Shown here: piece by piece, positions 17,126 to 25,178 of the stretch
Layout of the letters: the number at the start of each line of letters is the position of its first letter
How positions within the stretch are numbered: the first letter of the stretch is position 1
NCBI GenBank assembly: GCA_963764215.1
Contig: CAVXRS010000008.1
Span: forward strand, 62,001 to 126,000
DNA: 64,000 nucleotides
Reading direction: 5' to 3'
DNA from: JAFDWI01 sp963764215
GTDB taxonomy: Bacteria > Actinomycetota > Acidimicrobiia > Acidimicrobiales > Iamiaceae
Made by a program: the position numbers and the translations under genes
Notes under the pieces: generated by a model
Database searches by the model: none
Seen by the model: only the letters and a program-made list of their open reading frames with translations
Told to the model about the DNA's origin: nothing

Positions 17126-17672
17126 GTGAGCGACGAACTGGACCGGTACACCCGCATCTCCGAAGGTTTCGACACCCGCGTGCGGGCGGTGCGTCCGGAG
17201 CAATGGGACCTGTCCACGCCCTGTGAGGAATGGGATGTCCGCGCCCTGGTCACGCACCTGATCGGCGCGCACCACTGGATGCTGTCCACGCTCGGCCAGG
17301 CCCACGACACGCCGGGGGAGAACGACGATCTGGTTGCAGCCTGGACGACGGCCCGACAGGACGTGATCGATGCGACTGGCCGACGACACCGTCGCTTCGC
17401 AGGAAGTCGATTCTCCGTTCGGGAAGCGGACCTTTGCCGAGTTGGCCGGCGGGTTGCTGTGTGGCGACACGCTGTTCCACACCTGGGACCTGGCCCGCGC
17501 CACCGGTCAGGACGAGACCCTCGACGAAGCGGCGTGTGCCCGGGCCCTGGCGGAGATGGAGCCCATGGATCAGGGGATGCGCCGGTCCGGCATGTTCGGG
17601 CCCGCGATCGATCCACCCGCGGATGCCGACGTGCAGACCCGGCTGCTGTGCTTCGGCGGCCGTCGGCCCTGA
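17126..17672 (+). CDS. TIGR03086-family DinB-like protein (maleylpyruvate isomerase N-terminal domain; one frameshift)
   Basis: Small four-helix metal-binding protein of the mycothiol-dependent maleylpyruvate isomerase / DinB superfamily. The N-terminal part shows LSTPCEEWDVRALVTHLIGAHHW, where the histidines begin the metal site. The C-terminal part shows GDTLFHTWDLARATGQ and ends in RLLCFGGRRP, as TIGR03086 proteins do. The two parts are in different frames and meet at about 17365-17372; one extra base there restores a product of about 181 residues. Members are thought to act in thiol-dependent detoxification, and the substrate is not predictable. It is convergent with the amidase gene. Confidence 0.75.
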
Positions 17673-17702
17673 CCTCGGGCTCAGCGGGACCTGCCGGTCA
17701 CC

Positions 17703-19133
17703 TCACAACTCGTCGCCCAGGTCGGCCAGCGTCGGAAACGGCCGGGCTGCTTCGAGTTCGTAGGCGACCTCCAACAACGTGCGCTCGTCACCGCGTGCCG
17801 CGGCGAGTTGCACCGATCCGGGGAGGCCGTGTTCTCCCCGCGGCGTGGGAAGCGCGATGGCCGGCCCGCCACAGACGTTGTTGACCGGCGTGAAACCGAC
17901 GTAGTCGACGAGTCGGGCGAAGATCTCGTCGAAGTCACCTGCCGGATCGAGAACGCCGATCTCGGGTGCCGGATGGTTCAACGTGGGACTCAGGACGACG
18001 TCGAGGTCGACGAACATCGCGTCGTAGATCGCGACGGCCGAACGCAACGAGCGGATCGCCCCGGGCAGCTTCAACTTGTCGCGTCGCCAGCGGGCGATCA
18101 GTCCCCTGGTGAACGGACTGAGCTTCGCCGCGTCGTAATGGCCACGGTGGGCGAGACGCGCGGACAGGGCGAGCAGCTCGGCGAGGAAGCTCCAGTACAG
18201 GGTGAAGTCCTCCACGAAGCGCGTTTCGATGGGCAGGTCGACCTCGGTGACCTCGTGGCCGAGCGAGGCGGCCAGATCCGCGGTGGCGCGCACCTGGGCC
18301 AAGGTCTCCGGATCCGGCTCGACCCCACTCGGGGACACAGTGGCCAGACCGATGCGCAGACGAGTCGAGCCCGGCCCCTCGACCAACCCGATGGGGCGCA
18401 ATCGCTTGTTCGCCCAGGTGCGTTCCATCGCCGCCAGGTGGTGGGCGGTGTCGCGCACGCTGCGGGTCAACACCCCCTCGGCGGCCAGGTTCACCGGCAG
18501 GGCGCGAGCGCCCGGCTGGTCGAGCAGCCGGGCCCGCGTCGCCTTCAGAGCGACCAGGCCACACGCCGCGGCGGGGATCCGTAACGATCCGCCACCGTCG
18601 TTGCCATGGGCGAGCGGGACCACACCGGACGCGACGAGTGCGGCCGATCCACCCGAAGAGGCCCCCGGGGAATGGTCGGGGTTCCAGGGGTTGCGGGTCG
18701 CCGGCGCGTCAGGAAACTCGGTCGTGGCCGTGAGCCCGAACTCGGGCATCGTGGACTTGCCGAGCGGCACGTAGCCCTGCGCGAGGAACTGTTCGGCGCA
18801 CGCGTAGCTCTTCTTCGCCGGGTGCGGCGTCAGCGCCGCCGAACCGTGCAGGGTCGGCATCCCGGCCACGTCGTTGTTGTCCTTGATGAAGCTCGGCACG
18901 CCGGCAAAGGGCTGCTCCGGCATCGGTCTCAGGTTCCGGGCCGTGCTCCGGGCATGGTCCCGGGCGTCGTAGGCGACCGCCGCGAGGTGTGGTTCGGCCC
19001 GGTCGCAGCGCGCGATGGCCGCCTCGACGGCTTCCAGCGGGCTGATCTCCCCTGCGGCGATCCGCGCGGCGACCGCCACCGCGTCCAGATCACCCAATGG
19101 GTCGTCGCTGAACACCCGGACCGGATCGGCCAT
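17703..19133 (-). CDS. Amidase signature (AS) family amidohydrolase
   Basis: 476-residue AS-family enzyme with the Ser-cisSer-Lys triad: Lys84 in FIKDNND, Ser159/160 in PGASSGGSAA and nucleophile Ser183 in GGSLRIPA. It hydrolyses a carboxamide or aryl-acyl amide; the specificity-determining C-terminal half is not diagnostic. ATG 19133 is preferred because GAGGGGAAGAAG precedes it; an upstream in-frame TTG (19184) would add 17 residues. It is divergent from the TauE/SafE gene. Confidence 0.9.
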   Translation of the reverse strand: MADPVRVFSDDPLGDLDAVAVAARIAAGEISPLEAVEAAIARCDRAEPHLAAVAYDARDHARSTARNLRPMPEQPFAGVPSFIKDNNDVAGMPTLHGSAALTPHPAKKSYACAEQFLAQGYVPLGKSTMPEFGLTATTEFPDAPATRNPWNPDHSPGASSGGSAALVASGVVPLAHGNDGGGSLRIPAAACGLVALKATRARLLDQPGARALPVNLAAEGVLTRSVRDTAHHLAAMERTWANKRLRPIGLVEGPGSTRLRIGLATVSPSGVEPDPETLAQVRATADLAASLGHEVTEVDLPIETRFVEDFTLYWSFLAELLALSARLAHRGHYDAAKLSPFTRGLIARWRRDKLKLPGAIRSLRSAVAIYDAMFVDLDVVLSPTLNHPAPEIGVLDPAGDFDEIFARLVDYVGFTPVNNVCGGPAIALPTPRGEHGLPGSVQLAAARGDERTLLEVAYELEAARPFPTLADLGDEL

Positions 19134-19207
19134 CTTCTTCCCCTCGTCGTCGTGAACGTCCGAGCGAGTCTTCCACGTCGACAACGGGGCGACACCCCGA
19201 TGCCTTC

Positions 19208-19219
19208 TAGGGTTGCCCT
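19208..19219 (+). promoter_or_regulatory. Leaderless -10 promoter (TAGGGT)
   Basis: TAGGGT, six bases, then GTG 19220. This favours the GTG over the ATG six bases later as the true start. Confidence 0.55.
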
Positions 19220-20122
19220 GTGGACATGTCCCTGCTGACCGTGGTGGAGCTCGCGGTCGTGGGAGTCTTCGCCGGTTGGCTCGGTGCGGTCGTCGGCATC
19301 GGCGGTGGCGTGGTCATCGTGCCGGTGCTGGTGCTGGCGTTCGGTTTCGACATCCGGCTCGCGGTCGCCACCTCGCTGGTCGCGGTCGTGGCGACCTCCA
19401 CCGCGGCGGGCAGTGCCTACGTGGGTCGGGGCACCGCCAACATGCGTCTGGGAATGACCCTGGAGGTGGCGACCACGATCGGTGGGATCATCGGTGGGCT
19501 GGTCGCGGTGCTCATCTCACCATCGGTCCTCTCGGGAATCTTCGCGGTGTTGATGGTGGTCACCGCCGTCCTGGTGGCGCGTGGACGCGACGGCCACGGG
19601 GTACCGACCGACGACGAGCTGCTCACCGAAGCCGTCACCGAGCCGGACGGGGTCGACAGCGTGCCCCTCGGCTGGGAAGAGCCCGGGGCGTTGGCGGGCG
19701 CCTACTTCGACGATCACGCCGGTCGGCTCGTGTCGTACCGGGCCGAGCGACTCGGGGTCGGGGGGGCGGTCTCACTGCTGGCGGGCACGGTGTCGGGGAT
19801 GCTCGGCGTCGGCGGCGGGTTCATCAAGGTGCCGGCGATGACCGAGGGCATGCGTGTTCCGATCAAGGTGGCCGCGGCGACCTCGAACTTCATGATCGGC
19901 GTCACCGCCGTGGCCAGCCTTTTCGTCTACTTCGCCCGCGGCTACGTCCAGCCGTATGCGGCCGTGCCGGTGGCCCTGGGCGTGGTCGTGGGCGCCACGG
20001 TCGGGGCTGCGACCTCTTCGAAGGTGCACCCCGACCTGCTGCGCCGCATCCTCGTGGTGGTGCTGGTGCTGGTGGGTGTGCAGATGGCGCTCAAGGCGTT
20101 CGGAGTCAACCTTGGACGTTGA
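19220..20122 (+). CDS. TauE/SafE-family sulfite/organosulfonate exporter
   Basis: 300-residue membrane transporter with eight hydrophobic segments in two repeats. Each repeat has the family's glycine-rich entry (GAVVGIGGGVVIVPVL near residues 23-38 and GMLGVGGGFIKVPAM near 195-210). A hydrophilic loop of about 70 residues separates the halves, longer than usual. Substrates in the family are sulfite, sulfonates or related anions. The following DUF1634 gene overlaps it, a pairing seen with TauE-like transporters in many genomes. Confidence 0.88.
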   Translation: MDMSLLTVVELAVVGVFAGWLGAVVGIGGGVVIVPVLVLAFGFDIRLAVATSLVAVVATSTAAGSAYVGRGTANMRLGMTLEVATTIGGIIGGLVAVLISPSVLSGIFAVLMVVTAVLVARGRDGHGVPTDDELLTEAVTEPDGVDSVPLGWEEPGALAGAYFDDHAGRLVSYRAERLGVGGAVSLLAGTVSGMLGVGGGFIKVPAMTEGMRVPIKVAAATSNFMIGVTAVASLFVYFARGYVQPYAAVPVALGVVVGATVGAATSSKVHPDLLRRILVVVLVLVGVQMALKAFGVNLGR

Positions 20123-20480
20123 CCCGCTCTCGCTGCCCACCGAGGTCACCGACGAGGTGCACCGCATCCAACGGATCGTGCAGTGGCTGTTGCGTGCCGG
20201 TCTGGCGATCTCGGTCGCGCTCATGGCCGTCGGCCTGGTCATGAAGATCGCTTCGGGGTCGCACCGATCCCATGAAACGAAGATGTTCGCGCTGGGTGCC
20301 TCGGGATCGACCGCCGACACGGTCATGGCGATCGGCGTGCTCGTCCTGGCGCTCACCCCGGCCTTTCGGGTGCTGGCGTTGGTGGTGCTCTGGGCCAGAG
20401 AGCGCGACTGGCGTTTCATGGGCGTCGCCCTGGGGGTGGTCGTCACCTTGTCGGCCGCGGTCCTCATCGGTCACGGTTGA
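20112..20480 (+). CDS. DUF1634 membrane protein, TauE/SafE partner
   Basis: 122-residue protein with three transmembrane helices: QWLLRAGLAISVALMAVGLV, DTVMAIGVLVLALTPAF and the C-terminal FMGVALGVVVTLSAAVLIG. TTG 20112 lies inside the end of the transporter gene (11-base overlap), and GTG 20157 is a later alternative. The coupling and conserved co-occurrence point to an accessory subunit of the exporter. Confidence 0.8.
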   Translation: MDVDPLSLPTEVTDEVHRIQRIVQWLLRAGLAISVALMAVGLVMKIASGSHRSHETKMFALGASGSTADTVMAIGVLVLALTPAFRVLALVVLWARERDWRFMGVALGVVVTLSAAVLIGHG

Positions 20481-20520
20481 CCGACCCGGGCGAGCGGCAC
20501 CACGGGGTCGACGAACCCGT

Positions 20521-22236
20521 TCAGTGTGCCGTCGGCGCGTCGGGGGGTGGGGGATAGTTGGGAGTGCGCAGGCCCGGCGGCACGTCGTTGAACACGGTCG
20601 CCGTGTTCTTCGGATCGAAGAACGGCGGCAGCGACGTGGGCATCTTGCCCGGCATGTAGCGCTTGCCGTCATCGACGTAGCGGTACATCCCGGTACCCAT
20701 GGTCCCCTGCTCGTCGACGCCCTTCGCCTTCGGATCCCACCAGATGAGCGTCGAATCGTCGACCGAGACGTAATCGGACTTGGCGAAGCGGAAGATGCTC
20801 GGGTCGCCGTAGCTGACATGCGGGGCAGAAGGTTCACCCCCGGTCGGGGGCAGGCGGAACATGCCCCCCGCGAAGGTCCGGGCGCTCAGATCCGGCCCGG
20901 CCATCTGGATCCCCTGGAAGAGTTGCAGCAGGTTCGGGTAGACGACACCCGCAGTCTTCGCAGCGGCCGGCATGGTGCCGTAGTACCAGCGGTAGATGCG
21001 GTACGGGTCGGAGTCCTGCTGGGTGGTCCGAACCGGCAGCGTCGAGACGCCGAACGCATGGGCCCACTGCTGCTGGTCGTAGTTGCGGGCGAGCGCGCTG
21101 GTGTCGGTCAGCACCGTGCCGGTGACGATCCATTCGGGGTAGTAGTGCTGCTCGGTCGCCGCCTTGGTCAGGTAGATCGGCATGATCGGGTCGCCCAGGA
21201 ACACCACGGTCGTGACACCGGCGTTCTTGAGCTTGGCGATGATCCCGGCCGCAGTCTGGGGGAGTTTGGACAGATCCAACAGGTACGTCGCGCTGACCTT
21301 GGCCTTCCAGCCGTACTTGTCTCCCTGGGTGGTGAAGACATTGGAGACCGACGAGTACACCGGCGGATCCTGCTCGTAGTGCACGACGCCGAAGACCCGC
21401 TTCTCCTTGCGCATCTTCGCTTCGCCGGCCCACTGCGCAGGCTTGTCGTTGAGTTCCTGGGTGAGGACCATTCCGACGTTCTCGAGGAACTGTTCGGCCG
21501 TGGGGAGACTGCCCCACAGATACGGCGCGTCCGCGGTGTAGGTGGCGTTCGGCAGCGAGAGTCCACAGCCCAGGCACATCACGTGACGGGAGGCGAGTTC
21601 GTTCGCGTACACCGGAGTCTGGGCGGGGCCGCCGATCGAGGCGAACGCCTTGATCTGCGTCGCGACCTTCACCGCGTCGGCCCGGGCGGCGGTCTCGTCG
21701 GTGCCGATGCCGCTACCGGTCATGGGCACGAACTGGACTTTCCGGCCGTAGGTCTCGAACGTCGATTCGAAGATCTTCGCGAAGGCCAGCACGGTTTCCC
21801 GGACTTTGGCCGGCGGGTCGAGGTTCCCCGAGATCGCGTTGGTGATGTCGTTGGAGGGTGGGGCGTAGAGCACGACCTTGATGGTGTTCGCGCTCACCCC
21901 CTGGCTGGTCGCGCCGCCGTTGGAGCCGGTGAATGCCGGGACGCACGGCGGTGCGTACACCGACGGATACCGGACGCGTCCGGTGTCGGGGTCGCAGTTG
22001 CCCCACTTCGTCGATGCGGCGGTGCCCTTCTTCTTGGCCTCGGCGTAGGTGATGGGCAGGTTCGGGTTGTCGGCGTACGAAGCGGCCGACGTGGCCGTGG
22101 TGGACGGCGGTGCACTGGTCGTCGTGCCGGTGGTCGCCACGAATCCCAACAGGACGAAGCCGACCACCACCAGCACGGCAGGCCCCCAACGCTGTACGGG
22201 GCCCATCTTCGGCCAGGGTCGGTCGGTGGTGCTCAT
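20521..22236 (-). CDS. Membrane-anchored substrate-binding protein of a branched-chain-type ABC importer
   Basis: 571-residue periplasmic-binding-protein type I family member (LivJ/urea-type). An N-terminal helix (about residues 17-36) is followed by a Thr/Ser-rich linker with no lipobox cysteine, so it is probably tethered by an uncleaved signal anchor rather than a lipid. Two receptor lobes follow, with recognisable TIKVVLYAPP and FASIGGPAQTPVYANEL segments. At 571 residues it is longer than the usual 370-420, and the C-terminal tail is proline-rich (PPPPDAPTAH). It starts five bases after the MFS-LivF-LivG gene, so the cluster is one operon. The ligand is unknown. Confidence 0.82.
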   Translation of the reverse strand: MSTTDRPWPKMGPVQRWGPAVLVVVGFVLLGFVATTGTTTSAPPSTTATSAASYADNPNLPITYAEAKKKGTAASTKWGNCDPDTGRVRYPSVYAPPCVPAFTGSNGGATSQGVSANTIKVVLYAPPSNDITNAISGNLDPPAKVRETVLAFAKIFESTFETYGRKVQFVPMTGSGIGTDETAARADAVKVATQIKAFASIGGPAQTPVYANELASRHVMCLGCGLSLPNATYTADAPYLWGSLPTAEQFLENVGMVLTQELNDKPAQWAGEAKMRKEKRVFGVVHYEQDPPVYSSVSNVFTTQGDKYGWKAKVSATYLLDLSKLPQTAAGIIAKLKNAGVTTVVFLGDPIMPIYLTKAATEQHYYPEWIVTGTVLTDTSALARNYDQQQWAHAFGVSTLPVRTTQQDSDPYRIYRWYYGTMPAAAKTAGVVYPNLLQLFQGIQMAGPDLSARTFAGGMFRLPPTGGEPSAPHVSYGDPSIFRFAKSDYVSVDDSTLIWWDPKAKGVDEQGTMGTGMYRYVDDGKRYMPGKMPTSLPPFFDPKNTATVFNDVPPGLRTPNYPPPPDAPTAH

Positions 22237-22241
22237 GGTGC

Positions 22242-25178
22242 TCAGCGGCCTCCTTGTTCGGTACCGACGGACTCGGTGACGGGATCGGTGGCGGTCGACA
22301 GCGGACCGGACCGGTCACGGGCGGTGGTCCCCGACCCCAGGTAGGACTCGATGACCTCGGGATGGTCGAGGACCTCGCCGGGCGCTCCCTCGGTCACCAC
22401 GTGCCCCTGATCCATCGCGATCAGGCGATCCGAGACCGAGGAGATCAGACCGAGATCGTGTTCGATCACCAGCAGGGTCGCATCCAGGGTGTCGCGCAGG
22501 GTCCGCAACAGCGGTGCGAGCGCCTCGGCCTCCCGCTGGGCGATCCCCGAAGACGGTTCGTCCAGGAGGACCACCGACGGGCCGTGTGCCACGACACATG
22601 CGAGGTCCACCACACGGCGGGATCCGGTGGACAGCTCGCGCAACAACTTGTGGCGGAACGCCCCCAGCCCGAACAGGTCGATCAGCTCGTCGACGCGGGC
22701 GGCGACCGCCGCCTCGGTGAGCTGGTGGGCAGGCAGGCGGAAGACCGCGTCCAGCGGGTCGCCGGCCTGGATCCAACGGTGCAGGGCCACCGAGATCGTC
22801 TCGGTGACGCTCAGCGATTCGAACAGTCGGGAGTCCTGGAACGATCGGCCGAGACCGGCCCGGGCACGACGATCGGGGGACCACCCGGTGACGTCGCGGC
22901 CGTCCAGTTCGATACGCCCACCCCCCGAGGGGGTGAAGCCGGAGATCGCGTCGAACAACGTGGTCTTGCCAGCGCCGTTCGGACCGATGACCCCGACGAT
23001 CTCCCCGTGGCCGAACGACAGCGACACGTCGTCGACCGCGACGATGCCGCCGAAGGTGACCCGCAGCCCCGACACCGCCAGCCGAGTGCCGCCGGTGGTG
23101 GCGGCGTCGGCGCGTGCGACATCGGGAGTCGACAGATTCTTCCCGGCAGAGGCGAGGAACACCGAGCGGGCCAGATCCGGACGCTCGAGGAGATCGGCGG
23201 TCGGACCCGAGAAGCGGATGTCGCCTTTCTCCATGAAATAGGCGCGGTCCGCCACCGCGAGCGCCACGTTCACCGACTGTTCGACCAGGATGATGGCCGT
23301 GCCCCGGTCGCGCAGCAGGCGCACCACTTCGAGCAGTTCATCGACCACCAGCGGCGCCAGACCGAGCGAGAGCTCGTCGATGAGCAGCAGCCGGGGCTTG
23401 GCGATCAGGGCCATGGCCAGTGCCAGCATCTGTTGCTGGCCACCCGAGAGGTTCGCGGCCGGTTCGTCCGCCCGGGTGACGAGGATCTCGAACAGCTGAC
23501 GGACGTCCTGGAGTCGACGTTCGGCCTCGGCCCGGTCGCCGCGGGTCATCCAGGCGGCCGCCCGCAGGTTCTCGGCCACGGTCAGGCTCGGGAACACGCC
23601 CTTGCCGCCGGGCATCTGCGCGACCCCCAGCCGGGCGATCTCCTCGGGCGGGGCGTGGGTGATGTCGCGGCCGTCGAAGACCACCGCACCGTTGGTGGCT
23701 TCCACGGTGCCCGAGATGGCACCGAGCAGGGTCGACTTGCCGGCGCCGTTGGTGCCCAACAGGGCCACGATCTCGCCCTCGGCGACTTCGACGTCGACGT
23801 CGAAGAGCACCCGCACGTCGCCGTACCGCACATCCAGATGACGCACCATGACCAGGTGCATGTCCCCCCGGGCCCGTGCCGCGAGCAGTTCGGCCCGGGC
23901 CGCGGCACCCGTCCACACGTCGGCGATGTCGGCATCGACGATCCGCCCGGCCGACGCGATGACCAGGCCGCCGATCACGAACACCGGGGTCATGACGGCC
24001 ATTCCCCAACGCAGACCCCAGGTGTCGCCCACCCATCCGACGATCGGCAGGACGGCCAGGCCGGGCAGCACGAACAGGGCCCCGATCGAAAAGCCGATCG
24101 CCCGGGCCCGGGCCGGAATCGCGAGGGACAGGGCCGCCAGCACCCCGGGGCCGACGATCGCGAGACTCGCGACGATCCCGGCATGCGCGAGGACCGCCAC
24201 CAAGACGGTCGGAGCGGCGGCGAACAGCAGAGCGAGCGCCGCCGCCGCGGTCGCGGCCCATCCGATCAGCCCGAACACCCGGGACATGCCTTTGGCGGCC
24301 TGCCGGGTGGCGAGCTTGGCGCCGATCGCCAGGCCGAACACGTGCACGATCAGCACCGGTACGATCACCCAGCCCCGCTGAATCGTGTCGAGGTTGAAGG
24401 TCTGTTCGTACTGCAGCGCCGCGATCGAGGTGAACCCGATGATCGACGCGGCCAGGAACGGCAACGCGCCGAACACCCGCCGCAAGGTGCCGATCTTCCA
24501 CACCATCCGGTACGCCTCCGCATAGGACGGGGGCACCTCGGTCCGGGCGATCGCCTCGGCTTCGGCATCGATGCCCGCGGCGGCGCGCTCGTAGCCGCCG
24601 CGGACCGGTTCGCGCATTGCGAGGCCCAGGATGACCAGCAGGACGACCGGGATGCCGAAGGCGATGAAGGGGACCCGCCAGTTGAACGCCGTGGCGAGCC
24701 CCGCCCCGATCAGCACTCCGAAGAGTTGACCCCCCACGTTGCCGAGCTGGTGCGATGCGTACACCTTGGGGCGGGTGTCGATCGGGTAGTAGTCGGCGAG
24801 CAACGAGTTGTGCGTGGGGAAGACCACCGCCTGGCCGATCGCGGTGCCGCACCGCACGATCACGAGCACGACCACCACGGTGGCCAAACCGGTGGAGACC
24901 GAGAACAACGCCCACACGGCGGCGCCGACCAGCGCCAGGCGCACCCGGCTGGAACGGTCTGCCAACCAGGCGATCGGGACGGTGCCGAGCAGGCCCATCG
25001 CGCCGCCGATGGCCGTCACCAGCAGGATGCCGGTGTCGGTGAGGTGCAGTGCGTCGCGGATGTCGGGCAGCAGGACGCCGTAGGCGCTCTGGTCGGCGGC
25101 ATCCATGAAGGCCAGACCCGCCAGGATGATCAACGGATACGGAGACACGCCGCCGAACACGCGTTGCAGTCGGTTCAT
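22242..25178 (-). CDS. MFS transporter - LivF ATPase - LivG ATPase triple fusion
   Basis: A single uninterrupted frame of 978 residues. Residues about 10-440 form a twelve-helix major facilitator domain with motif A as WLADRSSRVRL. Residues about 445-690 are a LivF-like ATPase (Walker A GTNGAGKST near 476, signature LSGGQQQ, Walker B LLLIDELSLGLAP). Residues about 710-960 are a LivG-like ATPase (Walker A GPNGAGKTT near 733, degenerate signature LSTGSRR, Walker B VVLLDEPSSGIA, H-loop IEHDLGL). ATG 25178 overlaps the upstream permease stop (ATGA). LivF/LivG normally are separate soluble subunits; fusing them behind a secondary transporter fold is unusual. It may tether the ATPases to the membrane or couple two transport modes (inference). 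Confidence 0.9.
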   Translation of the reverse strand: MNRLQRVFGGVSPYPLIILAGLAFMDAADQSAYGVLLPDIRDALHLTDTGILLVTAIGGAMGLLGTVPIAWLADRSSRVRLALVGAAVWALFSVSTGLATVVVVLVIVRCGTAIGQAVVFPTHNSLLADYYPIDTRPKVYASHQLGNVGGQLFGVLIGAGLATAFNWRVPFIAFGIPVVLLVILGLAMREPVRGGYERAAAGIDAEAEAIARTEVPPSYAEAYRMVWKIGTLRRVFGALPFLAASIIGFTSIAALQYEQTFNLDTIQRGWVIVPVLIVHVFGLAIGAKLATRQAAKGMSRVFGLIGWAATAAAALALLFAAAPTVLVAVLAHAGIVASLAIVGPGVLAALSLAIPARARAIGFSIGALFVLPGLAVLPIVGWVGDTWGLRWGMAVMTPVFVIGGLVIASAGRIVDADIADVWTGAAARAELLAARARGDMHLVMVRHLDVRYGDVRVLFDVDVEVAEGEIVALLGTNGAGKSTLLGAISGTVEATNGAVVFDGRDITHAPPEEIARLGVAQMPGGKGVFPSLTVAENLRAAAWMTRGDRAEAERRLQDVRQLFEILVTRADEPAANLSGGQQQMLALAMALIAKPRLLLIDELSLGLAPLVVDELLEVVRLLRDRGTAIILVEQSVNVALAVADRAYFMEKGDIRFSGPTADLLERPDLARSVFLASAGKNLSTPDVARADAATTGGTRLAVSGLRVTFGGIVAVDDVSLSFGHGEIVGVIGPNGAGKTTLFDAISGFTPSGGGRIELDGRDVTGWSPDRRARAGLGRSFQDSRLFESLSVTETISVALHRWIQAGDPLDAVFRLPAHQLTEAAVAARVDELIDLFGLGAFRHKLLRELSTGSRRVVDLACVVAHGPSVVLLDEPSSGIAQREAEALAPLLRTLRDTLDATLLVIEHDLGLISSVSDRLIAMDQGHVVTEGAPGEVLDHPEVIESYLGSGTTARDRSGPLSTATDPVTESVGTEQGGR